From the NCBI RefSeq assembly GCF_964204865.1, contig NC_135254.1, positions 17,675,001-17,739,000 of the forward strand: 64,000 nucleotides of DNA, in the 5' to 3' direction. This document shows, piece by piece, positions 46,990 through 57,673 of this stretch (positions are counted from its first letter, which is position 1; each line of letters begins with the position of its first letter). The position numbers and the translations under genes were made by a program. The notes beneath the pieces were generated by a model that worked only from the letters and a program-made list of their open reading frames with translations, was not told the origin of the DNA and made no database searches. This stretch comes from Styela clava. Lineage: Eukaryota > Chordata > Ascidiacea > Stolidobranchia > Styelidae.

Positions 46990-48412
46990 AATTATCTACT
47001 CATTTTATTATAGAATAATGTAACAAATAAATATTCAGACGCAGTCTATAGTAGAATGTTTCTTTTAGAATAGTAACTTTGCTTTCGACAGGCCTGGGAA
47101 GCGTTATTTTTACCTTTTGTATAATCTGATGCGATCGCTTAATTGTGGAAGTGGAAATAAGTTGAAGGCCAACAAACGAAAGTCGATAACTCGGGAGAGG
47201 TAAAAAAATTTGTCGCAATACCACAGGAACGCTAATTAATGCTTTACATATTATCAGTAATTCGCTATATCACAATCCGAAACATATTGAAAATAATTGC
47301 TTTTGGGTCACCGATTTTAATGCTCGTTCGATATACATTGTTTAGAATAGCCTACTTTCCATATTTCAAAGACTTTGATTCTATTCAATTATCTAGGAAT
47401 TTTGGTTTACATAAAGTCGATCAAGTTTCTAAGTAATAAATTTTTAAGGAACACTGAGGGAAAGTGTGCGTCCCATAGTAATCTGGGGAAAATTTGAAAA
47501 ACTGAAAAAATTTAATAAAGTTGCTCTGGCTGCTGCTGTTGACCATCTAGGTTAGGGTCGTCCAACCCGTGGCCCGCGGGCCACATGTGGCACTCCGGAG
47601 TGGCCCGCGCGGTATTATTCGAATCCCAATGTCTTTCACAAATCTGAGCTCTTATTGAAACCTCTAATGAAAAAATTGTCGTCCAAACGCGCGAGAAGCA
47701 CCATCTAGCTATCGAAAGCTTCTTTTATGTCCATTTATGGTAGTTATTGCTAGTGAGACATGTTTGAATTTATTTTTATCGTCTGCCATGTATTTTAATC
47801 TGTTTTCCTGTCTTTTTTCTGTGAAGCTAGAAGAGGCAGTTTTATGACCTCAATATTTGACATTTACTTCTACGAGCAATTTTTTTCACGGATGAACCAA
47901 GTAAAATTCCCCGTGAGACACTAATTACTGCCATACTTCCCATTGAAATATTTATGTGTTGGTAAAACTCATTCGTATACTGAATGTGGCCCTCCGTCCA
48001 AAAAGGTTGGACAATCCTGATCTAGGTAATGAACCTATGTGCCCCAATGATTTATGTTACATAAGCTGAGTGAAGCCATACTTCAATGGTGAAAAAGATG
48101 ATGCACCCCGAAATAAGTTTGGGACCAATCATATTCACAACTCATTCGATATTGGTCATGAAGGTTAATAACAGTACTGGGAGCACCAGCCCAAATGTGG
48201 CAACAATACTCCATACAGCGGCGATTAAGTGAATTGTTCAAGGAAAGCCCTCATTTCAATTTCCTCTCATTGTTCAGATACTATTACACTGAAAAAGGCC
48301 TCTCACTTCTTTGACTACAATCTGAACCACACTTTGTGATATCTCTCATCCAGTTATGCGAGGAATTGTTTTTACGACCCATAATATACAAATTAAACCT
48401 TCTAATATGTCA
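46990..48412 (-). CDS. Hypothetical membrane protein M, copy M3 (tentative, probably damaged)
   Basis: Same order of blocks as M1 on the minus strand: 48382-48290 (MGRKNNSSHNWMRDITKCGS), 48240-48060 (IAAVWSIVATFGLVLPVLLL, a membrane span, then VNMIGPKLISGCIIFFTIEV, a second possible span) and 47224-47000 (YRLSFVGLQLISTSTIKRSH). A TGA separates the two spans and the donor after the first block is lost, so this copy is probably not functional. A hAT element (47553-48019) lies between the second and third blocks. The family is not recognised. Confidence 0.28.
47553..48019. mobile_element. hAT family D, internally deleted copy
   Basis: Starts TAGGGTCGTCCAACCCGTGG and ends AAAAAGGTTGGACAATCCTG, flanked by the perfect duplication ATCTAGGT (47545-47552, 48020-48027). 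467 bp, no transposase left. The first base is T where the family has C. Confidence 0.85.
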
Positions 48413-48939
48413 ACAGTATGTTTTACATATAAAAATTCCGACATAAAACGTTACTCAACTTGAGATATATGAACATTGACAGATTTTATCCCGAACGGTA
48501 TTGACATCATTGTGAATTAGTTTAGTTTAAAGAAATAAGTAAATGTATGTTATGGTTAAAATTAAATTAGCTTCGGGGATGCAACGAAATTTTCCACGGC
48601 GTGAAATAGCTTCCTTCGAATTATATCCGTGGCAATTGCATACCGTTATTATTTAAAAACTTGCCGAATGGTCGATTGTTGTCATTGGGTCTGTTTTTTA
48701 CATTCATTTCAAAGCATTATCATTATTGCTGTTTAGATTAAGTTATATCTTGTATTGTTTGAAGAAGTTAGACCATGATCCAACGAAAGCTCACAAATAT
48801 ACTTACTATTTCGTTGAAAGAGATCATGTTATTTTTGCTTTTCACTTTAATATTCACTTTATTCTTTTGTCATTACGTACGCTTTTTATTCCAACTTGCA
48901 TGGTCCCATCAGTCATTTATGCTTCAAAGAGATCGTACT

Positions 48940-49160
48940 TACACTATCATTTGCGTATTGATCTCTTTGACTGGAATAAATCCATCTTTGGGAATAAATG
49001 CCGAGATTTCTGCATATCTCAGAGGAGGCAGTGTTTTGTTTAATCCGACTACTTTGTTTCATTGGGGAAGCGGAGATACGTGGAATTAAATCAAACAAAA
49101 GCCGTGCAGTCGGGATACACAATGAGACGTGTCGCCAATCTTTCGAAAAAAGGAACTGCC
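48940..49160 (-). CDS. Exon-like copy of the third M block (M4)
   Basis: The minus-strand frame RHVSLCIPTARLLFDLIPRI then SASPMKQSSRIKQNTASSEI and SSQRDQYANDS runs to a strong donor (AGT then GTAAGTACG). It aligns with the third block of M1 and M3 with many substitutions that mostly keep the frame, which suggests a coding exon. No partner exons were identified. Confidence 0.3.
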
Positions 49161-49539
49161 TATTCTCCCAATGCTACTAGGGACTATACTAAATCAAGCT
49201 CACTTGCCTTCGACCACCAATCGTTTTACGAGGTTCAATTAATACACAGTGTACACAATACTTTCTTTATTTTCCACCAATCTATACTTGTGTTTCAGTC
49301 GATTTTAGAGGTGGGTTGTCACGAACATTTATATTGATGAATTTGATTTACATATTTTTTAGGATTACATATTTTTTAGGATTAGGGCGTAGTTTACAAG
49401 GTGTAAAACCAAATCAGCAAAAATCAATCGCAGCCGTTCTAATGCTCGGAGAGCTTAGAGGGACCTTTGATTACGTAGGAAGGGAGGAGACCATTCAAAA
49501 CTTTGATTTACGGTATGTTTCTACGTAAAATAGGCTACC
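49161..49539. other. Flank of the M4 block
   Basis: Continues the duplicated unit (compare 49255-49330 with 32270-32345 and 47330-47400). The plus-strand frame 49316-49528 has no support. Confidence 0.3.
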
Positions 49540-50110
49540 ATCATTTTCTGAAAAAAATTGCGTTTGCATCTGCTTTCAGGTGATCAGGCGAAGTCGTGAA
49601 GACTTCGGTACCGCTAGTTCACTGTGAAAGATTGCATACCCACACTACTAGTTTTGACCTTATATATCTATTTGTTTGGGCATTGCTCTCTTGTTGGGCA
49701 CGAAATGTTTTTTTCTTCTTGTTGTTGTTGTGAAAATGTAAAGCTAGATCAATTCGGGTACCGGTACTAGTATAAGCTACTATGTATGCTAAGTAACTAA
49801 GCTACTAAGTATGCATATGTACCCTATCGTTTTTTCCTTATTACGCTGTTGTTGTTGTTCTTGTTCATATTTTCATTTTTATTGATATGAAAAAAATCGT
49901 CTTTTTCATCAACTACTGGAACAATTGATTTGAAATTTTTAGTGGTTAAAGATCAAGTTTTTCGCTAAAATGCTATTATTTTTATCGATTTCAAAAATTT
50001 CCGTGACCTCTGTGGAAATCGTTTTGTGTGCGATGACGTCATTAAAATTAAAAATTACGTTTGTTGTGGCGGTTCCGCGTTCGCAGTCTGTTCAGGCGAA
50101 GTCGCGATTG
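49540..50110. repeat. Interspersed repeat family R, copy 4
   Basis: Shares AAAGATTGCATACCC, ATTGATTTGAAATTTTTAGT then GGTTAAAGATC, and TTGTTGTTGTTCTTGTTC with copies at 13375-13790 and, inverted, at 18722-19105. It holds the short repeat AAGCTACTATGTATGC/AAGCTACTAAGTATGC at 49776-49818. Confidence 0.55.
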
Positions 50111-51109
50111 TGGTACCGGTAGTCTTGCTGTGACAGTTGGATTCAAATTTTTTGTCAGCCAGTTCCATCACAAAGGTCATATTTTCAGCCGGTTCTGTTA
50201 CCAAAAGTCATATTTTTTTAGCAAATTAACTGATTATTTTTGATTACTTCATGATTAACATTTCAAAATAATGGTTAAGTAAGCATCATTATGTCAGAAT
50301 TAGCATCAAAATTTTTGATGATGTTGAGGATGATGTTGATCTACTGAAAACACATGCTTGAATGTTGATATTCTATAAAAAAAAAAACGCAATTCAATAG
50401 CAAAATTATCTTAACAGCTAGTGGTAAAATTTATTTTTTTGGAACAGGTTTTCTCACTCCAGGACTTGCTAACAACAGATTCTTTCACTATCACATTCTT
50501 TGAAACCAAACTTACCTAACAATCTATTCTTGATATTAAAGTAGTTTTAAGAACAGAATGCAGCCCCAGGTTCTAGCAAAAGGTGCAAACCGGCACAATC
50601 CCATCACTGCTAACATCCACACTAAAGGACAGCAATCGTCTCATGACTTGTACTTATGACATAACAATTCAATTTTCAGGCAAATAATAACAAAAGGAAA
50701 ATTACTACAATTATAAATATTAACACAATGTACAACTGTTTCGTGCGAATTTGATCATTTTACGTTTTGAAATAAAACATGTGAGCTACTTGATTTCAAA
50801 AAATCAGTGCGTCGGATAAGATGCAAAAATTCATTGACAGTAATCAGTAATGCTAACCGGTTCGCTGATTTCAGGAAATTCCGTGAGACGGTTCTATAGA
50901 ACCGGCTTAATCCCACCAAGTGTCCACCCCGTGAGCTGTGAACAGAGAGTATTTTCTTTCAATGCAGGTGTATAGAAAGTATGTCCAACACTGCATATCA
51001 AACGAACATTGAAATGAGAATTGTGGCTCTAAATCGAGTGGGCTCATGAGTTTCCAATTGTAGTATAGCTTGTCATAATAATATGTGAAGCAATAATAGG
51101 GGTTCTAAT
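50111..51109. other. Gene-free stretch
   Basis: No gene seen. Short direct repeats ACCGGTTCTGTTACC and AGCCAGTTCCATCACAAAGG occur at 50145-50210 (the word AACCGGCTG also occurs at 44130 and 44163, inverted). A 60-bp piece at 50965-51025 matches the block at 15985-16165. Confidence 0.35.
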
Positions 51110-51710
51110 GGTTGGCGACGGTTCCATTATCTTTATACCCACGTACATTTTCACCCATGAACAATTGCACCCATACATTTGCACCCGCATATTTTGGCAC
51201 CCACATATAGATTGCACACATGAACATTTACACCCACGTAGGCCTACATTTTCACACCTGTACATTTGCAGCCACGGACCTTTGCAAATGCGTAGATTCG
51301 CACCCGCGTACATTTGCACCCGCGTATAGTTGCACCCGCGTACATTTGTACCCACGGACATTTGCACCCGCGGATATATGCAATCACAGACATTTGCACC
51401 CACATACCTTTGCACCCATGTACATTTGCACCCACGTACATTTGCACCCATGTACATTTTCACTAATGAACATTTCACTATTAATCAAGTGTACATGGGT
51501 GCAAATGTACATGGTTGCAAACGTTCATGGGTGCAAATGTACATGGGTTCAAATGTCCGCGGATGCATTCTATATGCGGGTGCTAAAATTTATGTGTGGA
51601 AATATATGGGTGCAAATGTCCGTGGATGTAAAAGTATGCAGGTGCAAATGTCCTGGGTGCGGTTCTTGGGTGCAAATGTACGTGGGTGAAAATGTGCTGT
51701 CACCGTTGGA
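51110..51710. mobile_element. Foldback element built of (GTACATTTGCACCCAC)n
   Basis: The left arm, about 51137-51470, is a tandem array of a 15-16 bp unit (ACATTTGCACCCACGT and variants, some 20 copies). The right arm, about 51490-51700, is the same unit inverted (GGGTGCAAATGTACAT). The junction lies near 51480. Open frames of up to 172 codons on both strands (for example with PRTFAPAYSCTRVHLYPRTF) simply translate the array. A relative with unit GTACATTTGAACCC is at 20560-20850. Confidence 0.75.
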
Positions 51711-51966
51711 AACATGTCGCATTGCGTATCCCGATTGATCACCTTTCGTTTGGATTCTTTAACGTATTTCCACTTCACAACAAAGCGATTTGACTAGACT
51801 AAACTCAAATTAAGAAAAATGCTTTGTAGCTCCGAAGAAGTCACCGTTAATCTCATTCTAAATTACGTCTAAATAATATATTACTATATTGTCCTGTCCT
51901 ATAATAAAATGAGTGGATATTTATAAGTCCTAATAATTGCGAGTCAACGTAATTTGCGTCGTTGCA
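51711..51966. other. Short spacer downstream of lipocalin L6
   Basis: No gene or repeat recognised. Confidence 0.35.
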
Positions 51967-52075
51967 TTATTTTGTTGAGAAATCGGATACAACAACTAAA
52001 TCTGAGCATTCAGAAAGGGAAAGATGCTGTGTCACGTTCAATTCAATCAAAGCGTTCTTAATGTCGAGAACGTCT

Positions 52076-54153
52076 TTAGCTGTCGGAAAATTTTGTAGAT
52101 GTATATCCTGCGATCCACTGAATCCCTGCAATATTCAAGACTACGTTATAATTAAAATTAAAAATAAGTATTGTATATTGAATATTTGTATGAATTCAAA
52201 AGACCAACAACATGTGCGATACGATTAATTTTGCTACGATATTTGATGCATGTCATTATGAATGAATATGCCAGTTGCTATCTTGTACTGTCTGATTTGG
52301 CTGGAATTAAAGGCTACTCGAAGTAATTCACCATCAAGAAAAATCCTTTACTCATTTTTATCAACTTGCAGTTATATACAAATTAAGGATAATTTTTTTC
52401 CTACAATTTCAAAATTTTCAAAAATTACCTTTATGTATATCACACACAATACTAATGAAGTATGTTAAATAATCAGTTGCAAATATCATCTCCGCGTTGC
52501 CTTTTTCAATTGATTCAACTGCAAGAGTAAACGCATAAATAATACAAATGGTTGTGTTACAAGCATAATGATCACAATCGCAGCAATTGTTTACACTTAC
52601 ATTAAATCAATCAGAAAATGAAATATCATTATATTTCTATCGATTATCAATGAGTTAGCTATTTGGTACTTTATACCCGAGTATCACACGTCGCGTCGCG
52701 GTTTTATTAATTAATAGGTTTACATAGACAGTGTTGAGTTTTTTTATAAAAAAAAATATTTTTATGTCTATGGATCATTTTAATTTGATCGTGCAAAAAT
52801 ATACGAACAATCGTCAACACATCACTGTGTGCTTATTCGACCTCCGGGAGAGTTAGTTGGGGTTTACTTCACTAAAGTGCGTTAAATAGTACTGGGCGAA
52901 AACACGCGAAGATATTATGGCCCACTAATCCTAATACTCACAAATGTTAGCGCATTTGGCAGCTACACTTGCCCACGGCTTGTAGACCTTACCTCATGAA
53001 CCTAAATGGGATTCACCATGTTAAACGCGAGTTGGTAATTAAAGCCTCATCGCTGTATAAATTTTGACGTAGCTTGTTTTCTTCTGAGAATAACACTATA
53101 CCTTCTTCCTTAGCTGCTTTATTGCGAAGGTGACAAGAAACCTGAGAGTCGGCTTCTATAAATTTCTCGTCTTCTGCAATTATAAAAATATTTATAATTA
53201 GCACGAAAATAATAAAAAAATAAGACGTACAACAAATGCGAACTCACGTATTCCTCGATATGCTGCTGTTCCTCCGGTTTTAAAAGCTGCAACCACGAAT
53301 TCTTTAGGCTGGGATCTGTATTTTTGAATTCACATAATCAGAATTTTGGTGTAATATGCTGTGTATCAAAATATAATTTCAAGGCTGCTTCCTTGAAATC
53401 CTAATTATATCTCATTGTATTCCTCATTATCCAATTGAAAAGCCATTGCAGCTATATTTCACCAAATATTGTAAAAGATTTATACTATTTGCTAAAAGCA
53501 CGCTTAAATCTATTTTTCAGCAGCACATTTGATTTGCTTTCGCACCTTGACAAAAGAATGCAAAATCGAAATGTTCATTTAAACTGAATAGAGAATCCCA
53601 TTTTCACAGTAACCCACCCAGAATAATAGTAGTTCTTTAAATGGAATTTCACACTGCCTTCGAGGTCATTTGTGATATTTTTTATCACCTGACAACTGAC
53701 AACTTTCGACGATATTGCATCTGGAGATTTGAATGAAAGATACCATACTATACCTGAAGAAGAAATCTGTTAAAACAAAGTCAAATAATTATATATATGA
53801 TCTTAATTGCGATTGTGTTTACGGTTTTTCTCAAAATTATTGTAGGCTCATTGACTCTGAGTACAAATCGCAGCACCTTATGTTGAAGAGAGAGTTATTT
53901 CGTAATTTAATTATTAAAGTATTCTGTTGGATTGGCATTGAGATTTCTGGTATATATTGCTTTATTCGAAGTCTTACGTTTCATGTTTTAACTCTTAGGC
54001 TTGAAACACTATAATTAAATACTTAATACTTGCCTGAGACCAGTCTACATTCTCCTTTGGTGTCAAACCACATTTATCGTAAATGAACGAACTTGGATGA
54101 CCATCTATACCGACAGCGATGTACACTGTTACCAACAGACTATGTATCAACAT
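52076..54153 (-). CDS. Lipocalin copy L6, frameshifted last exon (possible pseudogene)
   Basis: Exons: 54153-54034 (signal peptide MLIHSLLVTVYIAVGIDG, then YDKCGLTPKENVDWSQ; GC-AG donor GCAAGT), 53766-53618 (SSSGIVWYLSFKSPDAISS, two codons longer than in L5), 53315-53248 (EFVVAAFKTGGTAAYRGI), 53173-53102 (EKFIEADSQVSCHLRNKAAK), 52518-52429 (NAEMIFATDYLTYFISIVC) and 52125-52076. The last exon starts normally (IQWIAGYTSTKF) but one extra T shifts the frame to a TAA at 52078-52076, giving 182 aa. In the other frame it continues TAKDVLDIKNALIEL up to the expected STK stop at 51969-51967. So five exons are sound and the C-terminal helix is lost, as in L2. It could still be expressed as a shortened protein. 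Confidence 0.68.
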
Positions 54154-54305
54154 AGCTATTTTAGGCTTTACACAACCTTCTCACAGCAACGCTCTGAAGT
54201 TATACCCGCCGATGTAAGACTATCAGACGAGATAGGAAATAACAACAACGCTTTTGAAGTTATATCCGCCGATGTAAGACTATCAGACAAGATAGGAAAT
54301 AACGT
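54154..54305 (-). promoter_or_regulatory. Lipocalin L6 promoter block, tandemly duplicated
   Basis: Read on the minus strand, ATTTCCTATCTTGTCTGATA then GTCTTACATCGGCGGATATA ... AACTTCAAAAGCGTTG is followed by a second copy about 58 bp further on. Single copies stand before L2 and L5. Both copies retain the TATA-like (C/G)GATATAA or GGGTATAA word. Confidence 0.5.
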
Positions 54306-55741
54306 TTTTAGGATACTTCCTATAGCTTTGTTAACAATACTCTTTCTCACGTATTCGAATATATTTTCACGTTTGCTGTGTGCATACCTAGGGGAATACT
54401 ATTTTGAAGGTTTTATTCTTCTTAAAAATGGATAACAAAAAAGAGAAATGCTCATAAAATTAAACAAAAACGAAATAAAAAACTGACAACATTCGGCAAA
54501 TTATTATCATAATGACGGTAAGCAACTGGCATTGACATATTTTAAAGAAGAACTCAGTCACAGCTTGAGGAAATCTGTCGTATTTCTGAAGCTAATGTTA
54601 TTCAAACCAGCTTGTGTTCCCACGACTGTTCTTTACCTCAACAACTGCTTTCAAAAAAGTTGTGAATATGATTGGTACGTAACTAGATTTGAACTTGCAT
54701 CGCCTTTCTTATCAACAAAGTGTGACTCCACTTATAGATACTAGATACTAAAACAGATAGCATCGAAAGTAAAAACATTGAGGCATAATGGCTGAAAATT
54801 TAGGAAGTTGTCAAGTCAAATTTCGATTGTCTGTTTAGGCAGCATGGATTTTATGTTAAATGCATTATTGACCGTCCAATTTTTGAACAAATGTTCTGCA
54901 ATGTTTTCGCTTTTGTTGAAAGCCTGAGTACAATCTGTTCTTTCGGTGCTATTTCTGTTATATTTTGTCGAAGATCAGTCATAAATTCACGTTTTTTAGA
55001 AGTTACCTGTAATTAGAAAGTACAACTGAAATATGTTCGATCATTTGGACCTGGATAGTTTTGCGGGATTAAGGCTATTGTTGAAACAATATATGTCTTT
55101 TTTTTTACCTCACCCGGAGTTATATTTTATAATCTTACTACTTTTGAATATACCTTGTATATATTTTGAAACAAAAGGCAGCATTTTCGAAAAATAATCT
55201 TAATGCAATATAGAAAAAAAATTGGTCATTTTTTTGAGTCGTCAAACTTGCAAAAATTGAATTACTTCAGTTAGAGTTATGCCTTTTTTATCGGTCTCAA
55301 TGCTATTTTCATAATCTTAATAAAAATCCAAAGCAGCGCAATTAATTCTTGTGAAACCATTGTTAAAATTTGTGTAATTGACGCTCTTAATGCAAAATAA
55401 AATATTGAATTGATCAATTTATTTGTCAAACTTTAAATTTTAATTACTTCAGTTAGAGTTATGCCCTTTTTATCGGTCTCAATACCGAAAATGGCGGCTT
55501 TTGAGAATGCGCCATCTAGTGGGTATTGCAACAAGCTCTTCCCACTACTGAAGTGCTGTACGAGCCGTCGGCAGCTCGATATTGCAACAATGGGTTCATT
55601 TGTTAGACTTAGAGCATTGCATTTTTGTAGTACATTTGATTGTAACATGATTGGTTTACTTTAAAATTTGATTATCAACTACACATGGGACAACAAATCC
55701 CTGCTCATCGCATTGTTTTACAATTGTTCAACTGTCTATAT
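54306..55741. other. Gene-free stretch with a tandem repeat
   Basis: No supported gene. About 55200-55310 and 55380-55490 are diverged direct repeats; both hold AATTACTTCAGTTAGAGTTA then TGCC and a run ending in TATCGGTCTCAAT. The frames at 55433-55664 on the two strands cover the second repeat and are not supported. Confidence 0.4.
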
Positions 55742-56914
55742 CAGCGTTTCCAAACCTTTTTTGTCCGCGGACTATTTTCCCATCGGCGAAAACCTTTGCG
55801 GACTCAAGGTGCGTTTTTGCAACCGCACTTTGTGAGAAGAAGCGATAAAACCAAACACAACAGAATTTAACAAATTTCAAAATTGGAAATTTGCGCAATT
55901 ACGCGTTCGTTAAAAAAGCCAACTTTCTGTGTATAATGATCTTTTCTGTCGCACAATATTCAATCAATGACAACGACGACAATTTAAATGTCTTTCTATT
56001 TTAATTTAATTGTGTTCGCGGTTGTGTCGACTTACAACAAGATGAAAGCATTACCTCTTCAAAATGCCACGGCAATCTGTGAACATAATAATGTGAAAAT
56101 ATATTGCCCCATTACATATATTTAGTTTTAATACATATTTTTTGCGATCTTGCGAATTTGTAATCGTCGTTAGAAAAAGCCTACTATCTGCTATAAATTG
56201 CCAGAAAATACAACTTGATTTAGTACTTATTAAAAATATATTTAAAGTATATTAGTAAATCAAAAATCATTAGTAAATCAAAAATCATTTTAATCTGCGG
56301 TTGTGTTGACAAAATGAAAGCAATACTTCTCAGAAAATATCATGACAATCTGTGGACACATAAATGCGTGGCCCGATTATATTTTGTTTTAATTAATTCG
56401 TATTTTTGTGAATTCGATAAATCTGAGCTGTTGGTACAACACTTACGGCGCTGATAGCGTTCTCCGTTTTATTTTTAGTATTGCCGCTTTTCAATTTAGA
56501 AAATTTGGATTTCCACCATTGACATCCACCACTTCTCGTTGTTCGAACTCGCAAGAAACACCACTTTGGGTATTCATCAAAGCGTGTGCAGACTCGTGTT
56601 TTCGTCGGAAATCCGCAAGTCTGATTAAGTGACCTGTCGCGTCACCTGTTACCAAATTTTCAAATGGTAAATTGCTATTCTAATAGTTGGATATATGCTC
56701 AGCTCTACTCAGTATCCAGTAATTATTAGCTCGATTAAGGTTATTTGAATAAATTTTAAGTGTTATGTAAATTCTAACGTAAAATCGTAATTTGGCTGTT
56801 AGTTAAGTTACGCGAAAGAGTTTGCTGCCCGCAGTGAATTTCTGGCTCGTTGCGGACTCATTCAAATGCTCCGCGGACTCATTTGAGACTGCGGTCTCGG
56901 GTTGGGAAACACTG
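55742..56914. mobile_element. Non-autonomous hAT element, copy A2 (inverted)
   Basis: Starts CAGCGTTTCCAAACCTTTTT and ends CTCGGGTTGGGAAACACTG, with the perfect duplication GTCTATAT at 55734-55741 and 56915-56922. 1173 bp. It is the reverse-oriented sister of 6727-8063 (GTCCGCGGACTATTTTC, AAGGTGCGTTTTTGCAACCG). Confidence 0.85.
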
Positions 56915-56922
56915 GTCTATAT

Positions 56923-57673
56923 AATGTTGTCAAATATAAATATTATGTGCTATTTCTGTTTGAGTAAAGAGTATGGTTTTTGCCTTTCGTAATCATGACT
57001 CTTCAAAACAAACTCAAATGAGCTGTTTCAAACACACTTTCACTGTCAAATACGCTAGGCATAGTGAAAAGTGTTATTGTGTTACAAAAATATAGTACAA
57101 CCTTGTTTCTAATTCCAAATGGTGACTATAGAGGTATATTGTGTAATGGCATTATTACTTTATACTTTTCTGATATATAAATATAATAAACAATTGTAGA
57201 TCACAATTTCCCAAATCGTGCAGCGATACAAAATTGCCAAAGAAAGGACTTCGATTTTTATTGAAATGGAAAAATACATGCACCGTACAAAATTTAATAT
57301 TTATTTTTGGAATGAGTTATCGAAACCTTTATCTAACATCATATGTCTTAATCCGATTGGTATTTCCCAGCTTTAACCTATTTTATTGCCGTGTGCTTAG
57401 TCACTGCATAACAAGAGTTTGAACACTTCAGATTGGCATCTACCGTTCCCCGAGGCGAATAGGAATTGCTACAATTTATGATGAGAACGTTGTTTTGCCA
57501 TTGTATTTAGAACACATGACATTTTTCATGATGCGTTATTTTTCTACCTCGCTCGAGGCGATTCTCAAAAACACCACAAAACGTACTGTTTCTTATTATT
57601 CAGTCAGCCATTACTCTCGCTATTTTTCAAACGACGTCGGCGTTCTATACAGATTACATTAAGTACCGTCAGC
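56923..57673. other. Upstream region of the lectin gene
   Basis: No gene seen. No convincing TATA box before the start at 57674; a short palindrome CCTCGCTCGAGGCG lies at 57548. Confidence 0.35.

Noticed and set aside
49316-49528. Plus-strand frame 70 codons
   Set aside because: No splice sites, no homologous frame in the related flanks of the other duplicated units.
51044-51738. Long open frames on both strands (up to 172 codons) rich in HPRTF/GCKCTWVQ motifs
   Set aside because: They translate the tandem 15-16 bp unit of a foldback array in several frames at once; no unique sequence, start context or splice sites.
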